From Terebella lapidaria (taxonomy: Eukaryota > Annelida > Polychaeta > Terebellida > Terebellidae): 64,000 bases of DNA. Shown here in pieces: positions 1-11,869 of the stretch. Made by a program: the position numbers and the translations under genes. How positions within the stretch are numbered: the first letter of the stretch is position 1; the number at the start of each line of letters is the position of its first letter. The stretch spans positions 20,929,001-20,993,000 of the forward strand of contig OX424563.1 in NCBI GenBank assembly GCA_949152475.1, given 5' to 3'. The notes beneath the pieces were generated by a model, which saw nothing but the letters and a program-made list of their open reading frames with translations, did no database searches and was not told the DNA's origin.

Positions 1-1271
1 GTGAAAATAAATGTTTACACCCCGATCGGAGTTATCATGTTTTCGCGAATGTATGTGATGATGGTCTGCACTCAAAATAACAAAAGTTAACATTTCCAAA
101 AGATGTTACACATATACGTGAGCAGAGATATGATTTGAACGGATCCAGTTCCACATTTGATTAAATGCAAATATAACACGAATCAGCCTTTTTGCACGTT
201 TCTACATAATCTCAGGTCATCGGTCAAAACATATTCACTCCATTACAAATTCCAAAAGATGAAATTTCCAAATACAATGAAGTATTCAGTTAAAGGGAGT
301 GTGATCTGAGCAGGCCTGGTTGTGCATTTTATTCAACACAATGTGGAAATGAACTGAAATTTATACATATTTACATATAATATCAGGTCATACCTTCAAA
401 CATGTTGATACCTTTACGAATACCAAGATATCATATTTCCAAACAGATTGACCTCTTTACAAAAATGGAAAGGCGACATAGTGGTATATAGTGGTGCATG
501 TAAATGGAAGAAAGGGTCACATATTCTTATAAAATTAATACATTTGCAAATAATAAAAGGTAACATTGCCAAGTAAAGGGATGCATCGACGTGATTGGAA
601 ATGTGATATGAACATATCTGGTTACACATTTACATCAATAAAATGATGACCTGAACTGATCGATTTGCATCTTTACATAAACTATCAGGTCATACATTCA
701 AACATGCCAGTACCATTCCAAATGCCTAAAAGACAGTATTTCCAAAATGAATAGATACCTTTACGTGAATGGATATATCATCTTGTCATATCTAGTATAT
801 ACCTTTACAATTGCCCACATATCATCTTTCAACCGTTTTGTACATTTACGTTAGCGAAAATATGACCTGAAGTTGTCATTAATGATCAACTCTTGTATCC
901 ATCCTTGTATAATTGTAAATTTAATACGAATGAAATGTGACCTTGTAATAAAATAACATCACCTTTCCATATATATGCAGTAACCACCAATACATTTACA
1001 TATCATTACAAGACCTCGTTGTACATATCCATCGGCTTTACATACACATCGCCATCACCTTTCCATATATAAAAGGTCACATCTGCGGACCTTGTATGGA
1101 TTTTGTAAATTGTGCCATTACTATCTGGGATGAACTTGTAAATACAACCTTGACTACCTTTGCGTTTTCTTGTTCAGGGAATTGTAAATGTTTTTAAAGG
1201 CGATGTAAATGCTGCCATTCGTATACCTTTCCCGAATGTAAATACATTGTAAAGATGATTTTTCACGCAGT
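1..1271. repeat. Diverged ~150-170 bp tandem repeats
   Basis: No gene is visible. The same ordered set of motifs recurs with drift: a stretch around 'gatatgaac...tctggttacac' (near 127, 301 and 601), then 'tcaggtcat' with a downstream 'tcaaacatg'-like stretch (near 212, 382 and 683), then 'atttccaaa'. The spacings are about 170 and 300, which fits a unit of roughly 150-170 bases with one poorly matching copy between. The right end stops abruptly at 1271, where the larger repeat array begins inside a transposase relic. Confidence 0.5.
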
Positions 1272-2010
1272 GCTAGAAACTAGGTTTGAGAGTTTTTGAG
1301 CAAGAATATCTCGCATACAATCAAGTATTGCTTGGGTCAGATCAGCTACACTTGTTGGGGGGGGGGGGGTTGTTCAGTTTGTTCAGCACTTGAGAGATTT
1401 CCGACCACAGGTTCTCGATCGGGTTCATATCTGGTGACATCGCAGGCCATGCCATGTGCTCCAGGGCGTTCTGAAGGAAGTCGGTCACTCGTCGGGCTCG
1501 ATGAGCTGGAGCATTGTGGTCTTGGAGGACGGAATTTGCCTGGAAGTTTCTTCGTGCAAATGGAAGCATTTTGGTTTCCAAGACTCGAATATACTGGTGC
1601 TGATCCATGTTACCCTCCAGCACATGCAGGTCCCACTTGTCACCACTATGGATGGCGCCCCACAAAGTGACTCCTCCACCGCCAGCTCGCACCGTAGGAA
1701 GCACACAATCATCCTGGAGGGCCTCATGGTTCAGTCTGCGGACTCAGATATGGCCATCTTGTTGATGAAGCAGGAATCTGGATTCGTCACTGAAAACCAC
1801 ATGTTCTCAGTGACCAACAGGCCAGTTCAGGTGGTCACGTGCCCATGCAAACTGTGCCTGTCGGTGTTGTAGCAGAGGCTCCCTCTGGGGTCGTCTGGCA
1901 AAATACCCAGCGTTCAGAAGTCGGTAGTTCACCAAAAGACTCTTCACAGGAACAGACAACGACGCCGACACTGACGACGCCAACGGACGACGGACGCAAT
2001 GTCATGCCAA
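1272..2010 (-). pseudogene. Tc1-like transposase relic, copy 1
   Basis: Read on the minus strand, this shows the catalytic core of a Tc1/mariner DDE transposase: VFSDESRF (first acid), GGGVTLWGAI, LQDHNAPAH (second acid region) and MSPDMNPIENLW (third acid region). Two in-frame stops are visible, one just before the VFSDES segment and one shortly after it (before VRRLNHEAL). A run of about 12 G on the plus strand near 1359 shifts the frame toward the C-terminus. The C-terminal tail seen in copies 2 and 3 is missing at the array edge, and no N-terminal helix-turn-helix can be followed. It is certainly dead. Family assignment is from the motifs; the subfamily is not resolved. Confidence 0.85.
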
Positions 2011-2012
2011 TA

Positions 2013-2039
2013 GGTTATCGGACCATAGGTCCGGTAACC
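2013..2039. repeat. 27-bp imperfect palindrome
   Basis: Two 12-base arms, GGTTATCGGACC and GGTCCGGTAACC, pair with one mismatch around a 3-base centre. The same palindrome lies at 12617-12643 after Tc1-like copy 3. It is absent after copy 2, where flanking sequence is deleted. It could be a transposon end or the core of another insertion. Confidence 0.6.
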
Positions 2040-3293
2040 TGAAAAGTGTGTTATTCAGGGTCGTGATATAATTTATAGTGTTTTAATTTATTGCATTACT
2101 CTGATTTTCAGATGCATAAACTGATTCGCTAAGAGTTCGTTCTCCGGATTGCGAATGCAAATTGGAATAATGAGATTTTGAATCTGAGGTACATCTACGT
2201 GATGTTTCTGTGCTAGATTCTGAACAATTACAAAGAAAAAGACAGTGTGATGATGAGAGTTTCATGAGCTTAAAACTGAACATGAAAGCACGTGTACAGG
2301 AAGGATACAGTTCGATTGAGGGACTGGATAATTGGTTCCTTGACCAAAATCACAGGTTTTCAAAGTGTTAGTGCTAAATGGATTAGACAAGACAACGCCA
2401 GATCAAATGAAGTCAGATCTTCTGACATCTGGATATTGTGTACACGTGGATTATGTGGTGTGTGTATCGGTAGTGACGTAATCATGACGGATAATTTCCA
2501 TATATGGAATATAGATACAACATGACGTCATGATGACGATGATAAGACAATCCAGCTTCTCGAGCAAGTTGGGGATTATGATTACTTCCGCAGTCAACAA
2601 AGCACAAACAAAACGTGAGTAGAAAAGTCATCAACGGATAAATATATCGATTGGTGCCGTTGATACAGTACAATACAATAACAATATAGTGGGCATCATA
2701 ATATTTATAAGAAAAGAAAGCTCTCTGAATACTCGGATATTGTAATTGCTATTTTATTTATAATATAAATATATAGTTTAATGATATGTCTGACTTTACC
2801 ACGCCAAATTTGGCCATTCTGAGTAATGCAATTGTTGATTATGAATACTTCATTTTTAGAATTGTATTCTTCTTACCTAATCGAGCATATGTAGTGATGT
2901 TATTCAAATCGGCATATATCATGGGAACTGGAGGGGCAAAACCATATTCCAAAAAAAACAAACTTGAAAACATTAATGGGAACTCAGCTATGAAGTCGAA
3001 AACCAGTTAATAAGGATGTGTGGTCCAGGAATAATCACTCCATTCCCTCATCTCATGTATATATTCTCATTGTGTGAAAATGTTAAGTGTATACATTTTA
3101 TCTGCACATCACTGATCAGACACTTGTCACTATCACAAGTGGGAAACATTATGAAGTCCTTCAATAAATATACAGTGAATAAATCAATGTATCATTGTCT
3201 CCATCTACATCACCACGTTGTATAACAAGTATATTCTGCAACTAATCTGTTGCAGATACAGTCATTGCATGTAACCAATATGATTTTTGTAGT

Positions 3294-3565
3294 CTAGATT
3301 AGGTGATGATTTAGTTCTCCCATTACTTGGTTAACAATATCCGGCCTTTCTCCGCTTTGATCATTTGTCTTGCTTTGTGTCCGAACAAATTCTATTTCCT
3401 CCCACAGGAAACTCAGAGGACAGCCTGCTCGTGTAACGAGGGCATAATTGGGTTTATTTTCCATGGTGACTGAGCCACCTTTCCTATACGTATACATGTA
3501 AGGTGACTGCCGTTGACTTGTACAGTGCGCATAAGGCACAACATTTGGTGCTACACGTTTCAGGT
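3294..3565 (-). other. Repeated small reading frame, copy 1
   Basis: Part of the marker block found in all five units. The minus strand is open for about 80-105 codons and ends in a stop after ELNHHLI. Recognisable stretches are VPYAHCTSQRQSPYMY, NKPNYALVTRAGCPLSF and RPDIVNQVMGEL. The frame stays open in four of five copies and has a stop in the copy at 20940-21215. I do not recognise a family, and no membrane segment or zinc site is seen. Many differences between copies change the residue (for example MEN/MAN, FLW/FLL and KTN/KRN/ERN), which looks more like neutral drift than selection. It may be an old exon or transposon fragment carried along by the array. Confidence 0.35.
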
Positions 3566-4220
3566 ACCAATTCCAGATTGAGTGCCGAGCCTGTTAGAGT
3601 GCCGATCTTCCTGAATATTGTAGTTTCATTATTACAAGTACAATCGTGGCTATTATGGAAGTGTAATAGGTCGTTGTTAAAAGAATTATGTATAATGAGA
3701 TACTCGCATCTTGGTATTTTTTTAAGCTATGAAAGTTTTGGATACGCCGAAGGACTTCCAAATATTTTCTAATCCTGACCTTTGCCATTAGAAAATCATT
3801 CATGGGGTGACATTGTACCGGGATAAGAGTGTCACAAATCCTACAGGCGTGAGAGACTTCCCTAAGACGGAACAATTGCGGGGACATTGCTTACCCCGTG
3901 AGTAATGTGTCAGCAGACGGGTAATTGAAGATGAATTGTGGTAACCTTAATGTGAGTGGAAAACTGAGTATGTCCTGCAGATATAAGGCATGCAGGTCAT
4001 TGGGGGCTAAACTCTTCCAGAGCCGAGGCATATAAACTATGAAAAAAGTTCCATGAAAAGATATGAATAGATAAATGATTGAGCAGTGTATATTTATAGA
4101 ATGTCTTTGCTGTCAGCCTGTCCAAATGAAGAAAGCATACATGTAATATGGGTGTACAGATCCGTTCATAATGTAGATTTTTCAGGTTAGTATTCCAGAT
4201 ATATGTGTGAAACATTAACG

Positions 4221-4258
4221 TATATGCTCCGGGAGAATATATTCCCCCGGAGCATATA
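4221..4258. repeat. Short inverted repeat of the array
   Basis: Arms 'tatatgctccgggag' and 'ccccggagcatata' surround a short AT centre. A perfect version with 17-base arms is at 19583-19621, a half-preserved one at about 22322-22360, and a decayed one near 9885-9925. A C-tract and the hAT-end-like 'ggatccgcccctgc' follow about 200 bases later in each unit. Confidence 0.65.
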
Positions 4259-4694
4259 CAGTATTATTTCATGATGCATGCTTATTCATTCTACCTAAAC
4301 CTATCAAGGCCATAGCGAGATGCCCTCCTCGTGTTTTTTTTTCAAGTCAGCTCAAATTTTTAATGAAAAATAATCCATTCGATGATATGAATTTGAATAA
4401 TGAATTTGATGACCCATGAAAATGAGTGTCGACCCGCCCCCCCCCCCCCTTTCCCCCATCATACTGGTTCCCGGATCCGCCCCTGCTTACACCATCGAGC
4501 AATTACTTGAGTGGTTAGTATGTCGGGAAAAAAACATTATCAATAATTGATGCCTTCTAAGTCAACTGCAAAAAAGGTAACACTTCTGATGCATTTGTAC
4601 AGATGTCTTTTTTATTGTCTTTTATGTGAAGCACCTCATCACGACATCAAAAATATTGGATACAATATAAAACACCATGAGTGGTCTGTAAATA

Positions 4695-4785
4695 GGAAAG
4701 CGATGTATCATAGGAAAGCGATGTATGCATAGGAAAGCGTCTGTAAATAGGAAAGCGATGTATCATAGGAAAGCGATGTATGCAC
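4695..4785. repeat. Short direct repeats 'aggaaagcgatgtat'
   Basis: The phrase 'aggaaagcgatgtatcat' and its close variants repeat about five times in 90 bases. Other units have a single copy (for example 10313, 20043, 22764), so this is a local expansion in unit 1. Confidence 0.7.
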
Positions 4786-5599
4786 AAAACTTGGATAAAA
4801 CTAATGGACTCCTTGAATGAAAAAAAATGACTCCCATATACAATCAGTTTGATATTCAGACATTATCTAGACATTATCTTGACATCAAGCATTTGAGGCG
4901 TGTAAAATGTATAAACACATCAGTGACTGCAGTTTGCGCCATGGAATATTGCGTTCTTATCGCTTTATACCCACCAGTGAATTATATATATTGTTTTTAT
5001 TTTCTGATTGTCTCAAGTTTCGTTGGACAAATTCAAAAATGTTTGGTCTTCTTGGTTTAATTGTTGCATGTTTTATTGGTATAAGTTTTATGGATTAAAT
5101 GTGAAAACAAACAAATTTCATTACTAATTGTTTTGGTGCAGTGGTCGAGTCATCAAGATACTAAGTTGATAAACAGAAGAGAGAGAGGGGGGAAACCAAA
5201 TTGTATCATTATTATAGATCTAACGTCAGTTTTCCCCGTTTTTAAACTGACCAATCAAAACATATGTTAGTTCATCACGTAGAAGCAGATAAAGAAGGGT
5301 TTTCTTTCGGGGACAGTTGAAAACATGTGAGATTTTGTATTACGTTGAATATGTTCGGTGTATATCAAGTGTTTCTCTATTTAGAATTCGTTTCCGGTTG
5401 TTTCAATTCGATTTGTTCCCCCTAGAAATGTCGGGAGCAGACATATATATATATAGCGTCCCATAGACAGGAAGAATTTATGACAATACTCTCAGTTAGA
5501 ATGATAAGTCACCAGACATATTACTTGTATGCGATTTATTTCCTGTAAACTCAAAGTGGGTGTGAAGTGGGATACGTCTTACAGATGCAGGGCTGGTCA

Positions 5600-6307
5600 C
5601 TACGTTGCCCCTAATAGGACACGAGAATTTTTTTCTGAACATGTCTTATTTCGTCTGGACGAATTAGTATTTCGTCCAGACAAATTATCATGCATATAGT
5701 ATGTTAGATCCCGTACTGAAGCAAGCTTTATTTCGTCCCGACGAATTAGTATTTCATCTCTACGAATTATTATTTCGTCTCTACGAAATATTATTTCGTC
5801 TGGACGAATTATTATTTCGTCTGGGCGAATTATTATTGCGTCTGGACGAATTATCAAGCATTATATGCTTCTCGATTCATTGTACCAGTACATGTAAGTG
5901 GGTTCTATTCTGGGTTTAATTGCGGCCAACTGGTGCTATTTAGAGCACCGAAGGTCTAATTGAAGCGAGGGTAGGAGCACAGTCCATGCAAAGGGAGAGG
6001 GAGCTGTTCTTCCCCCACAGATACACATATGGATAGCTGTATCTCATTTCATGAATCTGACATACTATATGCATGATAATTCGTCCAGGCCAAATAATAA
6101 TTCGTCGAGACGAAATAATAATTCGTCGAGACGAAATATTATTTCGTCCAGACGGAATATTAATTCGTCCAAACGAAATATTAATTCGTCCAAACGAAAT
6201 ATTAATTCGTCCAGACGAAATATTATTTCGTCCAAATGAAATATTAATTCGTCCAGACGAAATAAAGCTTGCTCCAATTTTCTCATGTCCTATTAGGGGC
6301 ACCGTAG
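5600..6307. mobile_element. 705-bp TIR element with 21-bp palindromic arrays
   Basis: The ends are inverted: 'tacgttgcccctaatagg' at the left, and at the right the reverse complement of 'tacggtgcccctaatagg'. 'ggtca' flanks both sides, and the uninterrupted site is present in unit 5 near 28635 ('ggtcattgacat'). Inside, about eight (5642-5855) and nine (6078-6262) copies of a 21-base unit centred on ttcgtcYRgacgaa face each other in opposite orientation around a unique middle. Each unit is itself nearly palindromic. Because 21 is a multiple of three and the unit has no stops, several frames read as IIRPDE-like repeats, but nothing indicates a protein. Confidence 0.8.
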
Positions 6308-6808
6308 GTCATTGACATTCGATTCCGTTATTTCATTCCTGTGCACTCAAGAATACAAATGAGTGATCCGTATATATACACATACTCTAAAAAATAAATT
6401 GAAGATTGAAAACTTCATGTACATGTATGTTCATTCATGCAGCCAGTTATTATACAAACAAAGTAAACTGGATTTGTAGGAAAAAGTTTGAAACATATCA
6501 CAATTATTTTTAGTTTTAACTTTTTGCATTATTTTTTATGCATTTAAAATTTTGCATTATTTCCATGATGTGTGGCCAATTTTTATTTGCCCACATAAGA
6601 TACAATCAACCAACCAAAGCAATTTCTGTCAGTATTCCAATCACCTATGTGAATTATAGGCTATAGTGTCAAAACATGATGAAAACATATGAAAATCATA
6701 CTTTGTGCGATTCAATTTTACTTCATTCTCACATCAGTATACAAGCTATGAATTATTTCATTTTACCAAGTATGGTTTCAGTGATACAACAGAGTACACG
6801 AAGTCACT

Positions 6809-7585
6809 TTAGTACTTTGTAAGACCCCCTCTAGCGTTGTATAAGTCACGGGTAAGACGAGGCATACTTAGAAACTAGGTTTGAGAGATTTTGAGCAGGA
6901 ATATCTCGCATACAGTCAAGTATTGCTTGGGTCAGATCAGCTACACTTGTTGGGGGGGGGGGGTTCAGTTTGTTCAGCACCTGAGAGATTTCCGACCACA
7001 GGTTCTCGATCGGGTTCATATCTGGTGACATCGCAGGCCATGCCATGTGCTGCAGGGCGTTCTGGAAGAAGTCGGTCACTCGTCGGGCTCGATGGGCTGG
7101 AGCATTGTCGTCTTGGAGGACGAAATTTGCCTGGAAGTGTCTCCGTGCAAATGGAAGCATTGTGGTTTCCAAGACGCGAATATACTAGTGCTGATTCATG
7201 TTCCCCTCCAGCACGTGCACGTCCGACTTGCCACCACAATGGATGGTGCCGCACACAGTGACTCCACCACCGCCAGCTCGCACCCTAGGAAGCACACAAT
7301 CATCCTGGAGGGCCTCATGGTTCAGTCTGTGGTCTCGGACACGGCCATCTTGTCGATGAAGCAAGAATCTCATTGACCAACAGGCCAGTTCAGGTGGTCG
7401 CGTGCCCATGCAAACTGTGCCTGTCGGTGTCGTCTTTGTAGCAGAGGCTCAATCTAGGGTCGTCTGGCGAAATACCCAGCGTTCAGAAGTCGGTAGTTCA
7501 CCAAACGACTCGTCACAAGAACGGACGCCGATGCTGACGACGCCGACGGATGACGGACGCAATGCCATGCCAATGGCACAACGTA
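6809..7585 (-). pseudogene. Tc1-like transposase relic, copy 2
   Basis: Minus-strand pieces cover the DDE catalytic half: LQDDNAPAHRARRVTDFFQ, MSPDMNPIENLW and a C-terminal RDLYNARGG tail ending in a stop at 6809-6811. A G-run on the plus strand (about 6952-6963) lies between the third acid motif and the tail. The N-terminal half is in another frame, and the VFSDES segment is partly deleted where copy 1 and copy 3 have it (near 7370). No N-terminal DNA-binding domain is readable. This copy has the most complete C-terminus. Confidence 0.85.
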
Positions 7586-7726
7586 ACGTCATGATGACGA
7601 TGATAAGACAATCCAGCTTCTCGAGCAAGTTGGGGAATATGATTACTTCCGCAGTCAACAAAGCACAAACAAAACGTGAGTATGAAAGTCATCAATGGAT
7701 AAATATATCGATTGGTGCCGTTGATA

Positions 7727-8197
7727 CATATATAAAACCATGCGAGTGTGTTTTCCGCAGTGTATTCTGTGTTCATCCGCCAGACCAAACGAGACCGATA
7801 TCTTTTTGCGGAAAACACACGAGCGTTGTTTTTATTTTATCACACACAACTGTTCAGACATAATTCTAGATATTGTCGTAGATCATACGAAAATTTTGAA
7901 TGATCATTAATATAATAATATTACTTTTATAACATTCATGAATATGCCTGCTGTGATGTCCAGAAAAACTCCAGTCTACTTGGTGACTTTCGGTTGCTAA
8001 AATCGTTTTCATATATTTGACTTCACATTGTTCTTTTACGTAATAACAATATTCACGTAATCCGCGGTAAAAAAGTAGTTTCGGCCCGATGTGGCTCAGC
8101 AAGTGATACATAAATAATTTGAAGTAGGGTGAGACAGAAAAGGTTATCACACCTTTTGGGGTCCTGTAGCATTGTAGTTTATAGTGTGTGATAAAGT
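7727..8197. mobile_element. ~450-bp insertion with two inverted repeats
   Basis: Unit 1 reads straight through this point (near 2665), so the sequence is extra in unit 2. 'cgagtgtgttttccgca' (about 7743) pairs with its reverse complement near 7806-7825. 'ttatcacacac' (about 7839) pairs with 'gtgtgtgataa' (about 8183). The exact boundaries and target duplication are not clear. No coding capacity is seen. Confidence 0.55.
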
Positions 8198-8825
8198 ATA
8201 ATACAATAACAATATAGTGGGCATCATAATATCTATAAAAAAAGAAAGCTCTCTGAATACTCGGATATTGTAATTGCTATTTTATTCATAATATAAATAT
8301 ATAGTTTAATGATATATCTGACTTTACCACGCCAAATTTGGACATTCTGAGTAATGCATTTGTTGATTATCAATTATTCATTTTTGGAATTGTATTCTTC
8401 TTACCTAATTGAGCATATGAAGTGATGTTATTCAAATCGGCATATATCATGGGAACTGGAGGGGCAAAACCATATCTTAGGAAAAAATTTAGAACATTAA
8501 TGGGAACTCAGCTATGAAGTCTAAACAAGCTACTAGGATGTGTGGTCCAGGAATAATCACTCTATTACCTCATTTCTTGTATATCTTCTCATTGTGTGTT
8601 AAGTGTATACATTTTATTTCCACATCAAACACTCGTCACTATCACAAGTGGGAATAATTATGAAGTTCGTGAATAATTATACAGCAAAATAAATCAATGT
8701 CTCGTTGTTTCCATCGTTCAACCGGCCTTAATCTACATCACAACGTTGTATAACAAGTATATTCTGCAACTAATTTATTGCAGATACATGTATTCTTTGC
8801 ATGTAACCAATATGATTTTTGTAGT

Positions 8826-9095
8826 CTAGATTAGGTGATGATTTAGTTCTCCCATTACTTGGTTAACAATATCCGGCCTTTCTCCACTTTGACCATTTCT
8901 CTTGCTTTGTGTTCGAACAAATTCTATTTCCTCCCACAGGAAACTCAGAGGACAGCCTGCTCGTATAACGAGGGCATAATTGGGTTTATTTTCCATGGTG
9001 ACTGAGCCACCTTTCCTATATGTATACATGTAAGGTGACTGCCGTTGGCTTGTACAGTGCGCATAAGGCACAACATTTGGTGCTACACGATTCAC
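8826..9095 (-). other. Repeated small reading frame, copy 2
   Basis: Open 89-codon copy of the frame at 3294-3565, with a start at MNRVAPNVVPYAHC. Its differences from copy 1 are mostly residue changes. Confidence 0.35.
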
Positions 9096-10431
9096 CGTAT
9101 CGCCATTCCCTAATTTCAGTTTTCATTTGTTGTGCATCTCTCAATGTTAGAGTGCCGCTCTTTCTGTATATTGTAGGACTCGGGAATGTTGTGTCTGGTT
9201 TCTTTAATAAAGTACAATTGTGGCTATTATTGAAATGTAATAGGTCGTTGACTTGTTAAAAGAATTATGTATAATGGGATACTCACATCATTGTATTTTT
9301 TCTGTATATTTGAAAAAAAAAACATCATACATTAGGCCTGTTCATCCACTGATTCATACGATAATGTGACTGGAAGCCATTAAATTTTTGGATACTCCCA
9401 AGTTTTCCAAATCTTTTCAAATCTTGACCTTTGCCATTAGAAAATAATTCATGGCGTGACATTGTACCGGGATAAGAGTGTCACAAATCCTACAGGCGTG
9501 AGAGGCTTCCGTAAGACGGGAAAATTGCGGGGACATTGCTTACGCCGTGAGTGATGTGTCAGCCGACGGGTAATTGGAGGTGAATTATGGTAACCTTAAT
9601 GTGAGTGGGAAACGGAGTATGTCCTACACATATAAGGCGTGCAGGTCATTGGGGGCTATACTCTTCCAGAGCCGAGGCATATAAACTGTGAAAAAAGTTC
9701 CATGAAAAGATATGAATAGATAAATGATTGAGCAGTGTATATTTAGAGAATGTCTTTGGTGTCAGCATGTCCAAATGAAGAAATCATACAATGCACATGC
9801 AACATGGGTGTGCACGTACTTTCATAATGTAAATTTGTCAGGTTAGTATATCAAATATATGTGTGAAACAATAACGTATGCTCAGGGAAAAGATATCTTC
9901 CGGGCAATATACGTTATTATTTCATGATGCATGTTCATTCATTCTACTTAAACCTATCAAGGCCATAGCGAGATTCCATTCTCGTGTTTTTATTCCAGTT
10001 CTAATAAAAAAATAATCCATTCCAAGAAATGAATTTGATGATGAATTTGATGACATATAAAAACGAGTGTCGACACCCCCCCCCCCCTCCATACTACTGG
10101 GTCCTGGATCCGCCCCTGCTTACACCATAGAGCAATTACTTGAATGGTTAGTATGCCGGGAAAGAACATTATCAATAATTGATGCCTTCTAAGCCAACTG
10201 CAAAAAAGTCACACTTTTGATGTATTTTGTTATTGTCCTCTATGTGAAGCACCTCATCAGAACATCAAAAATATTGGAAACAATATAAAACACCACGAGT
10301 GGTTTGTAAATAGGAAAGCGATGTATCATGCAATAATCTCGAGTGGTGTTTCAATACGCTGATATTTTACAAGCGGACGAGCGTTTTTTGTTAATCATCC
10401 ACCTCAATTATATATCGGTCGAAAGAGATTA

Positions 10432-10858
10432 GGCGAAAAAAAAAGTATTATGGTTCTGGTTATTGGGGTCCCTTAAAAAGTGGTGCAACGACGCGATTTC
10501 TTTTTATATTTTCTTTTTTTTTTGCTAATATCGGCGGCCGATGACTGATCCGGTCAAATCTGGCCCATTTGGCCAACCATTTCCCTCTAAATCTGGCTGT
10601 TGATAAGCGACCCGGTTGAATTTGCAAGGTTTGGCCAGCCATACACCATATTTTGTAATGTCAGAGACACTCGGGACCATTTTACTTGATCATCATCCCC
10701 AGAAAGCGTTGTACGGGTGCCAATTCACTAAAATAAAATTCAGCTCTCGAAAAGTGATGCGGGCGATTTTTGTTTTTGTTTTTTAAAAAAAAACGAGTCA
10801 TGCGCGGGGTTCAAACTGACGCGGTTGCCTAACCAGAACCACAATACTTTTTTTGGCC
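10432..10858. mobile_element. 427-bp TTA-flanked TIR element
   Basis: The ends, 'ggcgaaaaaaaaagtatt' and the reverse complement of 'ggccaaaaaaagtattgt', continue inward with a shared 'ggttctggtta'. TTA sits on both sides (10429-10431 and 10859-10861), and unit 4 shows the empty site (near 22865). A 3-base TTA/TAA duplication with GG-starting ends is typical of PIF/Harbinger-type elements. At this size it is non-autonomous. Confidence 0.75.
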
Positions 10859-11869
10859 TTATTTGGGTCCCTTGAATTATTTGAAGCCTTCCAAGGCTTT
10901 GCCTCGAATAATCTCAACGCCTTTTTTTGACATATCAGAATTATACTCCAGAAATCCATCAACATTATGTACAAATGTGCTGTTTCTCACAATTTTGAAT
11001 CAAACTAATTGACTCCTTGAATACATTCAATATGATATATTTAGACGTCTTGTCGTATTTGAAGTAACGATACACAGTTCACTGGGGATTTGAAATCAAA
11101 CAGGGTGCAATGTTGTTTGAGGTGTGTAAAATGTTAGACATACCAGTGACTGTACAGTTTGCGCCATGGAATATTGCGTTATGATCGCTTTATGCACACC
11201 AGTGAATTATATAATATTTGTAATTTCTGATTGTCTCAAATTTCGTTGGACAACTGATAAATGTTAGTCTTCATGACTTAATTGTGTCATGGAAACATAT
11301 ATTCTGTTGGTCAAATTCTTGTTAGAGATGTAATGTTGAAAAGAAAATCTCATAACTGACATTCTAGGTACAGTGGTCGTCCATCGAGATATCAAGATAC
11401 TAAGTCTATAAATAGAAGAGAGGGGAAAAAAACAAATTGTATCATTATTATAGATCTAACATTAGTTTCCCCATTTTTAAACTGACCAATCAAAACGAAG
11501 TACATATGTTAATTCATCACCAAGAAGCAGATGAGGAAGGGTTTTCTTCCAGTGACAGGTGAAAACACAATTATTTTTAGTTCTAATTTTTGGAATTTTT
11601 CCGTGAGAAAATTTTGCATTATTTCCATGATGTGTGGCCATTATTCATTTGCCCACATAATATCCATTCAACCAATAGCAATTTCTGTCAGTATTTCAAT
11701 CACCTATGTGAATTATTGGCCTTAGTGTCAAAACATGATGAAAATATATGAAAATCATACTTTGTGCGATTTAATTTTACTTTATTCTCACATCAGTATA
11801 CAAGCTATAAATTATTTCATTTACCAAGTATGGTTTCAGTGATACAACACAGTACACAAAGTCACTTTA

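Larger units (their letters stand above)
1272..6808. repeat. Array unit 1
   Basis: Order: Tc1-like relic (1272-2010); a 27-bp imperfect palindrome (2013-2039); non-coding blocks (2040-3290); marker block (3294-3565); conserved block with a TATA-like stretch (3770-4040); inverted repeat at 4221-4258; C-tract near 4436; short direct repeats of 'aggaaagcgatgtat' (4695-4785); AT-rich spacer; then the 705-bp palindromic-array element. The left edge cuts into the transposase relic, so the unit is truncated there. Confidence 0.75.
6809..11869. repeat. Array unit 2
   Basis: Same order as unit 1. It differs by lacking about 500 bases after the Tc1-like relic (the part at 2011-2520 of unit 1), by an extra ~450 bp piece at about 7727-8197, and by a 427-bp TTA-flanked element at 10432-10858. 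The inverted repeat that is clean in other units is degraded here (near 9885-9925). Confidence 0.75.

Noticed and set aside
5640-6265. CRISPR-like array of short repeats
   Set aside because: No unique spacers of constant length; units are contiguous palindromes in a eukaryotic transposon setting.
5640-6290. Several overlapping frames reading IIRPDE/LFRLDE-like repeats as repeat proteins
   Set aside because: The 21-base DNA unit lacks stops, so frames on both strands stay open. The repeats are explained by the palindromic arrays, with no start context or relatives.
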